The notes beneath the pieces are model-generated. The model was not told the origin of the DNA, did not search any database, and saw nothing but the letters and a program-made list of their open reading frames with translations. Shown in pieces: positions 16,184 through 23,657 of a DNA stretch of 24,632 bases. Position numbers and translations under genes: made by a program. Position 1 is the first letter of the stretch, and each line of letters begins with the position of its first letter. The stretch covers positions 1 to 24,632 of the IMG/VR virus record IMGVR_UViG_3300032291_000320; one strand, written 5' to 3'. The DNA is from a virus.

Positions 16184-16378
16184 TCACAAACGCCAAACAC
16201 GTAAACCCCTAATTCCATCTTGGACCGTCACTTTTATCAACACCTTGAGTCTAAGGCGCTTAGTGACCACAAGCAGTTGTGTTTTTGCTGCTCGGGGGTC
16301 TAGGCATGGGATGAAGATATCCGTGCCTTTCTTGAAGGCTTTCCAGTTCACATCGTAGGTGACACCCTCAATCTGCAT
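16184..16378 (-). CDS. Small basic protein, unknown function, overlapping the primase gene end
   Basis: This 64-aa protein starts at an ATG (16378-16376) inside the 3' end of the primase/helicase gene, giving an 11-bp overlap, with GGAG 9 nt upstream; a longer in-frame ORF runs back to 16441 but lies wholly in the primase gene. The product (MQIEGVTYDVNWKAFKKGTD, then IFIPCLDP and a basic C-terminus ending RGLRVWRL) looks like a compact beta-strand protein with many Lys and Arg. That suggests nucleic-acid or protein binding, but no named family is recognised. It is the last gene before the operon terminator. Coupled translation with the primase suggests a replication-associated role (inference). 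Confidence 0.75.
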   Translation of the reverse strand: MQIEGVTYDVNWKAFKKGTDIFIPCLDPRAAKTQLLVVTKRLRLKVLIKVTVQDGIRGLRVWRL

Positions 16379-19205
16379 CCTCAGTCTCCGGCACGAAGAC
16401 ACCCATATCAAGGAAGTCGCTGACGCTGGTATCAAACTCAATGCAGTATACGGACGGGGTCGTCATCGCCATACCCTTGGACAGACGCTTGTTGCCGGTG
16501 TCGATATAAGCCCCACACTTCTTAAAGTCTTTGATGACTTCTTTGTAGTTTATCTGCGACTTGATGCACTCTTCGCGGAAGTGCTTATGATCCACAAACA
16601 GGCGTTTAGTATCCGGCTCAAAGCGAGCATAGAGCGCACCTTTGGGTTCGTGGAGAGGTGAAGCTGCCAAGTTAGACCTACTATCTATCCCGTCATCAAC
16701 GACAAGGATGTTATGGATATTGCGGTTGAGGTAGTCACCCAGTATCGCCATCGTAGATATACTAGGTGCTTCTACATCCTGCCGTGTCTCAAGGACCATG
16801 CTCGTTGCCCACGCATAGATGCGCTGCATGTCCCAGTTGATTATCTTGAGACGACGAGCAATCATACCCCCAGTTAGGTTAGCTGCTAGTTTGGCGGACC
16901 AGAAGCGTTCCCGCTGTGTCAGCTTCAATTCACGGTCAACCTTTTCCTGCACAACCTTGAGAGTACGCTTAACGTCTTCGAGATTGTTTATCACCCACTG
17001 GATGTAGATAGGCCCAGCATGGCCGTAGTTTTCAAGCAGTTGGAAGTCGAACATCTGCTTTGCGTAGTCGGTCGGGATAGCGTCGGTGGTCTCAATCTTA
17101 TACTCTAGTAGGCGCATCATCTCGCCGTCGGGATGATTTTTATGCAGACCCAGCTTTTCGTAGATAGAAGCGTTGGACGAGCAAAGACTGATCGTCTGCC
17201 ATGTCGTGTTGTTCGTGCGTAGCTCGTTGGACGATGCCTTCATACGGTGTTTGCCGCGCCCTTGGCTCATGTTGTAAGCCATTTCGGACAGCCCCGCCCC
17301 TGTCATGTTGGTAACTTCGTCCACACAGAACGGTAGGTTATTATGCACACCCAACTGCTGCGTCTTAGCGTTGGCAGTATCCCCCTTGATTGCACATAGG
17401 TCCTTGGGGTGGCCGTATATGCTATTCGTTGCGTGTAATAGAGTGGTCTTACCCGTACCCGATGTAGAGTGGATTACGTTGATGATCGCACCCGACTGCC
17501 CTGTAAACTTGAAGAGCGGTGCCCCGAACGCAGTCAGCACAGCAAACGCATGCGGCTCTAACCCCGGACGTCCGTACAAGTTAATAACTTCCTGCCACTT
17601 CTCATAAGAACCTTCCGCGTGTAAATGCGTCGCAAGGTCACGTGTTGCTGATGATGGGGGGCTATGGAATATACCGTCGAAGCAAACCTCGCGGTCCCCG
17701 ATGATAAACTTGGTATCGTTATCAGCCCAGCCAAACTGCATACGCATAAGCTCTGCCTTCCTTTTATATTGTATCGCCTTGAGTGACATGGTCACGAACA
17801 AGATGATTTGTTTGAACTGCTTCTCGGTGGCAGCTACGCCCTTCGAAGCCAGCATCTTACGAAGCTCGGCTGCATCCCCCACTGCTTGTTTCTGCGTGAT
17901 GATAAACTCACGCACACCCTCTTTGGGGAGGTGCAACCGCATGACCAAGACGTCACCCTCTTTGGGGTCAGTCATAGTCTTCACCAGATATAAGTCGTGC
18001 TCATAGACAAGGACAGGTGCCTCCTCGTCCTTTTCTGGCTTCAAGTAGATGCCGCCCTTCTTACCCCGTGTGAACGGGAACGGGTATTCGGGTATACGGT
18101 AGTCGATTGGCACATCGTCTTCACCCCCTTCAGGGACGACGTAGTTTCCATCTTCCGTCTCAGCTTCTGCTACTTCCCTACCCAGCACGATGGGGTTCTT
18201 AACCTTACCCAAGTAGGGGCAGCCGTAACAGCCCCCGGGATTATTGCGCTCAAAGGTCGCACAGTTATGCGGACCTGTGATATGCTTGGTCTTATCCACC
18301 GCCCTGTCTGGGTCGTAGTCCGGATGCCCGTGGGACATCTTCTGTATCGCAGTGTCCCTGTCTACGCAGAACTTGGCAATCGACAACGCGTCGAACCACC
18401 GGACTTCTGGTAGCGAAGCTCGTTCCTCGTAGGCAGCTAACAACTGCTGGCACCCGTCACCCTTTGCACTACGCCGCATGATCTTGGAGAAACGGGATAC
18501 GTTGTTATCCTGTAGCTTCTCAAAGATGTTGCTCTTGCGCCGCTCAGGCACAACCATTTCACGCAGGGCTTCAACCCCAAGCGCCGTACGGAACTCTTCG
18601 AACTCTACCGGAGCAGCGTCAGAAATCACCGTCACCTGCTTAGGTGGGTTATCCTTAAAGTTTAATGTGCCCGGTATACGCAGGATACGCGCTACCTCGA
18701 ACACGGCGGGGTCTACATAAAAGTTATGCGTGACGCATAATGCAGAAAGTCTGTTTGCTACGGGTTCCCACTCTTGGCGGGTTATGTCTTGGGTCAGTGG
18801 CCAGTATGCGTGTATACCGCGTCCTGAGTTAACGATGAGGGGTATTGGCAACCCAACCGTTTTGCAGAACTGCCGAAGTGCGGCTAACCCTGCGTCTTGG
18901 TCGATGTAGCCATCTGGCCTCCCCGTCTTCTCGCTGACCACGGCCTTTGCTTCACCGCAGTCAATGTCCACCCAGAACGACCGGAGAGCTTTGACGTTCT
19001 CCTTCTGCCTGTTCTGTTCCGTCTCATATTTGGCGACACCAAAAAATACGTTGCGACCTTCCGCAACATACTTCTCTGTAAGCGTGTCTACCTCTTCCCT
19101 AGTAGCTACAAGTTTTTGCCTTACGTCACGTTCACCCTTGATACCGAGTACGGCAAACCAACCATCAGCTGGCTGCACGACACTCATTAGGTCTACGTGA
19201 TTCAT
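16368..19205 (-). CDS. AEP-type primase fused to a DUF927-like helicase
   Basis: This 945-aa protein (from ATG 19205) is a replicative primase/helicase. The N-terminal half has archaeo-eukaryotic primase (PrimPol-type) signatures: FWVDIDCG with Asp80/Asp82, SGRGIHAYW at 127-135, and DPAVFEVARILRIPGTLNFK near 165-185. Next is a zinc-type cluster, HNCATFERNNPGGCYGCPYLG, with Cys315, Cys326 and Cys329. The C-terminal half is a P-loop ATPase: STSGTGKTTLLHATNSIYGH with Lys586 and Thr587, then FCVDEVTNM with Asp629-Glu630. This pattern resembles DUF927/superfamily 3-like helicases. It would make primers and unwind DNA at the fork. A GTG at 19217 would add four residues; neither start has a strong ribosome site, and I prefer ATG because the 12-bp dyad then lies outside the gene. 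The upstream neighbour is an XRE-type regulator. No DNA polymerase is in the window. Confidence 0.9.
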   Translation of the reverse strand: MNHVDLMSVVQPADGWFAVLGIKGERDVRQKLVATREEVDTLTEKYVAEGRNVFFGVAKYETEQNRQKENVKALRSFWVDIDCGEAKAVVSEKTGRPDGYIDQDAGLAALRQFCKTVGLPIPLIVNSGRGIHAYWPLTQDITRQEWEPVANRLSALCVTHNFYVDPAVFEVARILRIPGTLNFKDNPPKQVTVISDAAPVEFEEFRTALGVEALREMVVPERRKSNIFEKLQDNNVSRFSKIMRRSAKGDGCQQLLAAYEERASLPEVRWFDALSIAKFCVDRDTAIQKMSHGHPDYDPDRAVDKTKHITGPHNCATFERNNPGGCYGCPYLGKVKNPIVLGREVAEAETEDGNYVVPEGGEDDVPIDYRIPEYPFPFTRGKKGGIYLKPEKDEEAPVLVYEHDLYLVKTMTDPKEGDVLVMRLHLPKEGVREFIITQKQAVGDAAELRKMLASKGVAATEKQFKQIILFVTMSLKAIQYKRKAELMRMQFGWADNDTKFIIGDREVCFDGIFHSPPSSATRDLATHLHAEGSYEKWQEVINLYGRPGLEPHAFAVLTAFGAPLFKFTGQSGAIINVIHSTSGTGKTTLLHATNSIYGHPKDLCAIKGDTANAKTQQLGVHNNLPFCVDEVTNMTGAGLSEMAYNMSQGRGKHRMKASSNELRTNNTTWQTISLCSSNASIYEKLGLHKNHPDGEMMRLLEYKIETTDAIPTDYAKQMFDFQLLENYGHAGPIYIQWVINNLEDVKRTLKVVQEKVDRELKLTQRERFWSAKLAANLTGGMIARRLKIINWDMQRIYAWATSMVLETRQDVEAPSISTMAILGDYLNRNIHNILVVDDGIDSRSNLAASPLHEPKGALYARFEPDTKRLFVDHKHFREECIKSQINYKEVIKDFKKCGAYIDTGNKRLSKGMAMTTPSVYCIEFDTSVSDFLDMGVFVPETEDAD

Positions 19206-19208
19206 TGT

Positions 19209-19236
19209 ATAGTCCACTATCGCAGGAAATACCTGC
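19209..19236. promoter_or_regulatory. Two adjacent dyads before the primase gene (possible operator)
   Basis: ATAGT-CC-ACTAT (19209-19220) is a perfect 12-bp inverted repeat, and GCAGG-AAATA-CCTGC (19222-19236) is a second 5-bp-arm dyad one base away. Both lie in the 54-bp gap between the XRE-type gene and the primase gene, the longest gap within this operon. They could be an operator for the neighbouring HTH protein, an RNA hairpin masking the primase start, or chance; only the symmetry is seen. Confidence 0.4.
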
Positions 19237-19259
19237 CGGTTGATCTCTCTTGCTGAAAA

Positions 19260-19505
19260 TCAAGACCCAGTGGTCTCGCCGAGGTCGTCCATCCACTTTA
19301 GCATCGTGTCGATATGCTGCTCATGTGGGTTAGTCTCTCCGCAGAACCACTGGTATATCGTCTGACGGGTAACCCCTAGGGTACGAGCGGCTTCTTGAAC
19401 CGAGATATCCCGGTCCAAGCAAACGCGCCCAAGCTTTACTCCTAGTAAGTTACCGTCAGCGTTCCTGATCGCGTCAGCTACTTTGATTGTGTAGCCCTGC
19501 GACAT
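19260..19505 (-). CDS. XRE-family helix-turn-helix DNA-binding protein
   Basis: This 81-aa protein has a Cro/XRE-type helix-turn-helix at ~35-66 (ISVQEAARTLGVTRQTIYQW, then CGETNPHEQHIDTML). The recognition helix would be TRQTIYQWF. The N-terminal ~30 residues form a short strand/helix extension. The ATG follows GGAGGACTGACCT, and the gene begins 3 bp after the stop of the candidate ssDNA-binding protein gene. Such proteins bind short palindromes, and two dyads lie directly downstream, before the primase gene. A repressor or timing regulator of the replication genes is plausible (inference). No second early operon or lysogeny gene is visible to make it a lysogeny switch. It could also help mark a replication origin. 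Confidence 0.8.
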   Translation of the reverse strand: MSQGYTIKVADAIRNADGNLLGVKLGRVCLDRDISVQEAARTLGVTRQTIYQWFCGETNPHEQHIDTMLKWMDDLGETTGS

Positions 19506-19508
19506 AGG

Positions 19509-20402
19509 TCAGTCCTCCGCCCATTCGCCGAGCAGGTCCGAGAGACCCTTATCCTCCACGGGAGCATCGACAACAGCAGGTTTCTTAACAGCGCGCTTAA
19601 CCGGCTCCGCTGCTTCTTCCTCTTCTGGCTCGTCAAACAGCGTTATCTTGGGGGCTTCGATGGCCTTTACTGGCTGTGCCTTGGCACCATCCACTTCGGA
19701 AGTGGTAAGCTGGATATAACGCTGGGCTTCGCCGCTGGCATAGGCAGCATCAATAAGGTCGGACTCATCCTGCGTCAGATGGCGTACTGCCTTGAACTTA
19801 AGGGTCAGCGTGTCAGCGTCGAGGTCATACATGACCTTTGTCACCACCGTGTCAGGTGCTTCGCCGTTAGCCTTAAGGTAGTTGCAGTAGCTCTCGAACG
19901 GATGCTCGTTGCCGATACCCTTACCGAATAGCGACTTAGCAGCAAAGCTCATCTGGTAGATGTCACCAGTTGGGTCACCCTCAACCAACGCAGCGATGCG
20001 GCGTTTGAAGCGGCAAGCCTTACCACGGCCTTTGGAACCAGAACCATCAATGTTCATAGCACATGTAGCGCAGCCAGAACCCTGCCGGTTAGGAGCCTTA
20101 GCATCCGGAGTGCGGCCATCAGCAGACCAGCAATCAGGTAATGAGGCTTTACCGTCCGGATCGTAATCAGATGCGTAGTACTCACGCGATACATCCTTGA
20201 GCATGTCAACGACGATAATGTTAATCTCGTGCGGGACAGCCTTACCAATTTGCTCACCGTTGACGACACGCTTGAATGTGCCGTTGGTATTGGTGGCGAT
20301 GCGGCGTAGGCTACTGCCAGAACCAATCTTATCCGCCAGCCGCGACTCGCGTTTGACGGTTGGTAAGCTGCTTTGGTCTTCGAAAATTGTTATGTTGCTC
20401 AT
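19509..20402 (-). CDS. Candidate ssDNA-binding protein with four-Cys cluster and acidic tail
   Basis: This 297-aa protein starts at MSNITIFEDQ (ATG 20402); a GTG at 20414 would add four residues and overlap the preceding stop by 4 bp. Residues ~88-137 carry cysteines at 91, 111, 114 and 130 (LPDCWSADG, GSGCATCAMN, GKACRFKRRIA), a pattern suited to zinc binding, followed by a helical/beta segment. The C-terminal ~70 residues are low in complexity (PEEEEAAEPVKRAVKKPAVV) and end in an acidic, aromatic tip, SDLLGEWAED. An acidic C-terminal tip that recruits partners is characteristic of phage and bacterial single-strand-binding proteins. Position upstream of the primase/helicase supports that role. 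No OB-fold can be proven by eye, so the function is inferred; a recombination mediator is the main alternative. Confidence 0.6.
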   Translation of the reverse strand: MSNITIFEDQSSLPTVKRESRLADKIGSGSSLRRIATNTNGTFKRVVNGEQIGKAVPHEINIIVVDMLKDVSREYYASDYDPDGKASLPDCWSADGRTPDAKAPNRQGSGCATCAMNIDGSGSKGRGKACRFKRRIAALVEGDPTGDIYQMSFAAKSLFGKGIGNEHPFESYCNYLKANGEAPDTVVTKVMYDLDADTLTLKFKAVRHLTQDESDLIDAAYASGEAQRYIQLTTSEVDGAKAQPVKAIEAPKITLFDEPEEEEAAEPVKRAVKKPAVVDAPVEDKGLSDLLGEWAED

Positions 20403-20410
20403 AGTGTCTC

Positions 20411-20818
20411 TCACTTATTGGAGGGTTTACGTACAGTGATAGCGTACTTGTTATCAATCTGTAATCCAGCAGGGTGCTGTTCGGGGTTTTCTTCAAGAAA
20501 CTGCTTCATGTTCCCGTTGTGGATACGTTGCTCTAGGAGAAACGGGGCATCATTATCCTTGATGAAATTGTACATGGTGGCCCAGTCCGTGGTCCAGTAG
20601 CGGGATTTAACCCTACGGGTCACGGTGCCTTCCGCAGTGCGAAGGCTGTCTAGGTTCTGGTCATTACATATTTTAAGCAGCTTGTCGGAGACCATCTCAA
20701 GCTTTTCCTTGAGTACCCCGATCTCTTTCGCATGTTCTGTTTCGAGGTCTTCGATAGCTGAACGAATGCGACGGTAAACTGCTACCAGCTTATCGGCTGG
20801 TATTACTTCCTCTTCCAT
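20411..20818 (-). CDS. Conserved-looking coiled-coil phage protein, unknown function
   Basis: This 135-aa protein starts at an ATG preceded by a textbook ribosome site (TAAGGAGCAAAATATG). Residues ~8-55 are strongly helical with alternating charge (LVAVYRRIRSAIEDLETEHA, EIGVLKEKLEMVSDKLLKIC), suggesting a dimerising coiled coil. The second half (SLRTAEGTVTRRVKSRYWTT, then DWATMYNFIKDN and FLEENPEQHPAGLQ) is globular and ends in a basic tail (AITVRKPSNK). The 'T..GT..R....RYWT.DW' and 'FLEENP...P.GL' features look conserved among phage replication-region proteins, but I know no assigned activity. Sited just before the candidate ssDNA-binding gene (9 bp between the stop and the ATG used here), it may act with it. 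Confidence 0.7.
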   Translation of the reverse strand: MEEEVIPADKLVAVYRRIRSAIEDLETEHAKEIGVLKEKLEMVSDKLLKICNDQNLDSLRTAEGTVTRRVKSRYWTTDWATMYNFIKDNDAPFLLEQRIHNGNMKQFLEENPEQHPAGLQIDNKYAITVRKPSNK

Positions 20819-20859
20819 ATTTTGCTCCTTATGGTTGGTACTTGGTATTAAGCTTCACA

Positions 20860-21129
20860 CTATACAGTGTCAAGCTCTTTAAGATATTTTTCTTCGATAA
20901 ACATCGTCCTAGCGTGGGGCGTTTCAACAAAGGGTTTGCATTGGTAGTCATGGCCGTGTGTGTTGTATGAAGCCACATCCACTACCGTAAAACCCTCAGG
21001 GTAGGTTAGGGCGTACGCCTTCTTAGTGCAGCCAGTAGCCCTAAGGTGTAGGTTATCTTGTATCTCAACACGGTCGCCTACCTTAAACTTGTATACCGGT
21101 GGGCGCTCAAACATTGTATTCTCAGTCAT
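20860..21129 (-). CDS. Small SH3-like hypothetical protein
   Basis: This 89-aa protein starts at an ATG with GGAGGAAT 5 nt upstream; that ribosome site is formed by the last codons of the helicase gene, which stops 1 bp before this ATG. Residues 12-35 (VYKFKVGDRVEIQDNLHLRA) look like the first strands of a small SH3/KOW-like barrel. Later, EGFTVVDVASYNTHGHDYQC and EKYLKEL complete an alpha/beta profile. Similar small proteins are common in phage early regions. The function is unknown. The 41 bp to the next gene hold only its ribosome site and a short dyad. Confidence 0.7.
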   Translation of the reverse strand: MTENTMFERPPVYKFKVGDRVEIQDNLHLRATGCTKKAYALTYPEGFTVVDVASYNTHGHDYQCKPFVETPHARTMFIEEKYLKELDTV

Positions 21130-21130
21130 T

Positions 21131-22687
21131 TTATTCCTCCGTCATCTGTCTATATAAATCTATGATACGTTCGTGGTTGTTTATATTGCCGCGCAGCATT
21201 GAGTACAACCTGTCCTCAACCTCACTGCCTCGTATGTGCACAATAGTCATAGCGTTTTTCTGCCCGGGACGATTGATACGAGCGTTAGCTTGCAGATAGG
21301 TCTCAACTGATGTCACTGGTGCGTACCAGATGATTGTATCTGCTGCCGTAAGCGTAAGCCCATGCGATGCAGCCTGTGGCTGGATGAGCAGCACATGGGG
21401 GTTCTTTTTGGTCTGGAACTCGGTGACAATATCCGTACGTTTGTTGACCGAAACCTTACCGTTGATGACATCGCAGGTGATGCCTTCCTTTTGCAGCTTA
21501 GCCCGTAGCAACTCGATAGTGTGCGTGAACGGCACAAAGACCAGTACCTTGCTCGTAGCCTCGGCTATGACTTCCAGCACGGCGTTCAAGCGGGTGGACA
21601 CATCGAACTCTATGACCTCGCCAGTGTCCGAATACACCGCACCTCCGCTTATCTGGAGTAGCTTGTTGATCTTGACCGCTGCGTTTACTGCGCTGACTTC
21701 TTCACCCGCTGCCTCAAGAAGCATCTCGGTCTTAAGCTGCTTGTAGTACTTGGCTTGCTGCACGGTGAGAGGCGCGTCACGGTCTAGGTAAGTTACATCC
21801 GGTAGGTCGAGACAGTCTTTCTTTTCGAACCGAATGGCTGGCTGTAGCATCTTATGCACATAAACATCGGAGCCGGGTTTAGGGGTCCACTTGAACTTCG
21901 TCACCGGATACATCGTCTCAGCACGGAAGTGGCTGTAGTACTTCGGCGACTTCTCTGGGTTCACGAGCCGTGCCAAACCATACGCGTCCAGTGGGCTTTG
22001 CGCTGCTGGCGTACCAGTAAGCATCCACAACCGGGGTCCAGTCTCCTTGACGATCTCGTTCAGTATCTTCCAGCGGTTGGTCTGCACATTCTTATATGCG
22101 TTCGCCTCGTCCACCACGATCAGGTCAAACCCACCGTTGATGATGTCATCCTTGATGATAGCCAGCCCGTCAAAGTTAACGACGACGAACTCTGCGCCAG
22201 CGGCGACAATCTTCTTGCGGGTCTTAGCATCGCCGTGAGCCACGCCGCATGAGCGGTGCATAGCAAACTTGAACAAGTCCTGCTGCCATGCTGACTTCAT
22301 TATCGACAAGGGGCACAGCACCAGCACACGCTTAATCTCGTTGCGCTTAATCAAATAGTCTGCTGCCCAGATGACGCTGGCTGTCTTACCTGTACCCTGC
22401 TCGTTGAAGCAGAAGGCGCGGTCGTATAGCGTCAAGAAGGACGCTGTTGTTTTCTGGTGCTCAAACGGAGTGAGCTTCCCAGTCCATGCGTAATCCCGCA
22501 GGATCGGTGAGGGTATGTCCTTATGCTCAAGCAGCGCAAGGGTTTGGGCTTCCTCTAGCCCCCATCTAACTAGCACTTTGTATTTGCTCCCGTTGGTCGA
22601 AACTACCGCGCTCTTTGTGATGCTGTCGGTAATCAGGTTGGGTTCCGCTGTCTCAATGAGCAGCGCTTTGTTTTCAACTATCTCCAC
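21131..22687 (-). CDS. SNF2-type superfamily 2 helicase/ATPase
   Basis: This 518-aa DNA-dependent ATPase probably remodels or unwinds duplex DNA in replication or recombination. Residues ~70-90 hold a Q-like motif (LTPFEHQKTTASFL). Walker A is FNEQGTGKTA with Lys101, motif II is VVDEANAYKN with Asp193-Glu194 (DEAN rather than DEAH), and motif III is LTGTPAAQSP near 222. The C-terminal RecA-like lobe has FVPFTHTIELLRAKL, PQAASHGLTLTAADTIIWY (motif V) and QANARINRPGQK near 465-475 (motif VI). I chose GTG 22687 (MEIVENKALL): it has GGGAG upstream and leaves a 14-bp overlap with the preceding gene. A longer in-frame ORF to 22747 would be read from inside that gene. No nuclease domain is attached. 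Confidence 0.88.
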   Translation of the reverse strand: MEIVENKALLIETAEPNLITDSITKSAVVSTNGSKYKVLVRWGLEEAQTLALLEHKDIPSPILRDYAWTGKLTPFEHQKTTASFLTLYDRAFCFNEQGTGKTASVIWAADYLIKRNEIKRVLVLCPLSIMKSAWQQDLFKFAMHRSCGVAHGDAKTRKKIVAAGAEFVVVNFDGLAIIKDDIINGGFDLIVVDEANAYKNVQTNRWKILNEIVKETGPRLWMLTGTPAAQSPLDAYGLARLVNPEKSPKYYSHFRAETMYPVTKFKWTPKPGSDVYVHKMLQPAIRFEKKDCLDLPDVTYLDRDAPLTVQQAKYYKQLKTEMLLEAAGEEVSAVNAAVKINKLLQISGGAVYSDTGEVIEFDVSTRLNAVLEVIAEATSKVLVFVPFTHTIELLRAKLQKEGITCDVINGKVSVNKRTDIVTEFQTKKNPHVLLIQPQAASHGLTLTAADTIIWYAPVTSVETYLQANARINRPGQKNAMTIVHIRGSEVEDRLYSMLRGNINNHERIIDLYRQMTEE

Positions 22688-22982
22688 GCTTCTTTCGCTC
22701 CCGCTTGCTGACCTCGGATATAAGGTTGCGCTTGCTGTCCCTAGCAAACGAACGGTTCTTGGCTGCGCTTTCTACACGCACACCTGACTTGTTCGAGCCG
22801 CCTTTGTCGAAGGCTACCTTATGTGCAACGTCCTTGCCATCACCCTTCTTGACCTTACCGGCCTTCATCAGCTTGGCACGGGCGGCGTTACGCGCAGCGC
22901 GGTTCTTCTTCTGCTCTGGCTGCGCCCCGTAGGCTGCGGCAGTGCCAGTATACTTGCGGTCCTTAGGGTCTTTGTATGGCAT
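22674..22982 (-). CDS. Small lysine-rich HNH-like protein
   Basis: This 102-aa protein starts at a TAATG overlap with the nuclease gene, with GAGGA 7 nt upstream. The N-terminal half is very basic (RAARNAARAKLMKAGKVKKG). Residues ~50-80 have DVAHKVAFDKGGSNKSGVRV followed by SAAKNRSFAR. This resembles the core of HNH-type sequences, 'DxDHxxPxxxGGsNxxxNLxxxxxxxNRSk', but the usual first His pair is reduced to Ala-His and no zinc cysteines are present. It could therefore be a minimal or inactive HNH fold that binds DNA. The C-terminus (SKRERKKRGDS) is also basic and overlaps the helicase start. Cleavage activity is unproven. Confidence 0.7.
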   Translation of the reverse strand: MPYKDPKDRKYTGTAAAYGAQPEQKKNRAARNAARAKLMKAGKVKKGDGKDVAHKVAFDKGGSNKSGVRVESAAKNRSFARDSKRNLISEVSKRERKKRGDS

Positions 22983-23656
22983 TACCGGTTCCTCTTAGGT
23001 TTCCAATGTGCGCATTCTACCACAGGACACCAGCCGCATAAAGGGCCAGACTTCGGATTGAACACGCCGTTCTCAAGCGCATCGTTAAGGTTCTCAAGCT
23101 GCGTATCAAACACGGACAGATACTGATCCATCTTCTCCCTTACGTGTACTTTCTTAGGGAACTCATTTGATACGACGTATAGCAGACCGGATTTAATCTC
23201 TTGCACCTGCGGGTAGTGTACGAAGATAGCACCAGCCATCAAGTCAAGCTGCTTCATGTCGGCGTACTTGGCGTTCTTACCCGTCTTGTAGTCGAGCAGG
23301 TGAGCCTTTTCGCCGTTGACAATCAGCAAGTCGATGATGCCGCGATACCATACGTCCTTAGCAAAGAAGGTGGTAGGCTCGTAGCCAGTAGCCGTCTTCC
23401 TTACACCTACCTTCATCTCGGTACGCTTGTCACCGGAGAAACCGGCAAGCCGTTCCACAATAGGTCGCATGTACGCAAACTTATCGGGGACAGGCTTGCC
23501 ATCTCTGATGAACTCTTCGGCAGCTAAGTGTACAGCGGTCCCGTAATCAGCGGCTTCTCCCGGCTCATCCTTGATGTCCTTCACAACCTTGAGGTGGAAG
23601 TATTTCTTCGGGCATTGCTCGAAAGTCTTGATACTGCTGTAGGACCACGCTGTCAT
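22982..23656 (-). CDS. PD-(D/E)XK exonuclease with Cas4-like four-cysteine pattern
   Basis: This 224-aa protein is a RecB/Cas4-family nuclease. The nuclease signatures are YGTAVHLAAEEF (His43), RGIIDLLIV (Asp109) and LLDYKTGK (Asp122-x-Lys124), with a later helix KQLDLMAGAIF carrying Gln136. Cysteines stand at 15 (EQCPKKYFH) and at 207, 210 and 215 (CGWCPVVEC), one near the N-terminus and three near the C-terminus. This is the arrangement that holds a 4Fe-4S cluster in Cas4 and AddB nucleases. It is short but complete for a stand-alone phage Cas4-like exonuclease. The TAATG overlap with the HNH-like gene and the nearby SNF2 helicase suggest end resection in recombination or replication. No cas1, cas2 or repeat array is nearby, so I do not call it CRISPR. 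Confidence 0.85.
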   Translation of the reverse strand: MTAWSYSSIKTFEQCPKKYFHLKVVKDIKDEPGEAADYGTAVHLAAEEFIRDGKPVPDKFAYMRPIVERLAGFSGDKRTEMKVGVRKTATGYEPTTFFAKDVWYRGIIDLLIVNGEKAHLLDYKTGKNAKYADMKQLDLMAGAIFVHYPQVQEIKSGLLYVVSNEFPKKVHVREKMDQYLSVFDTQLENLNDALENGVFNPKSGPLCGWCPVVECAHWKPKRNR

Positions 23657-23657
23657 G

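Noticed and set aside
20857-20870. Dyad ACACT-ATAC-AGTGT as a second operator for the XRE-type protein
   Set aside because: It overlaps the stop region of a small gene and does not share an arm sequence with the dyads near 19209-19236; chance is likely for a 5-bp arm.
22688-22747. 20-residue N-terminal extension of the SNF2 helicase
   Set aside because: The extension is read through the HNH-like gene in another frame and looks unlike a helicase start; GTG 22687 has a ribosome site.
22982-23656. Cas4-like gene as part of a CRISPR-Cas locus
   Set aside because: No cas1, cas2, effector gene or repeat-spacer array is in the window; the neighbours are phage replication genes.
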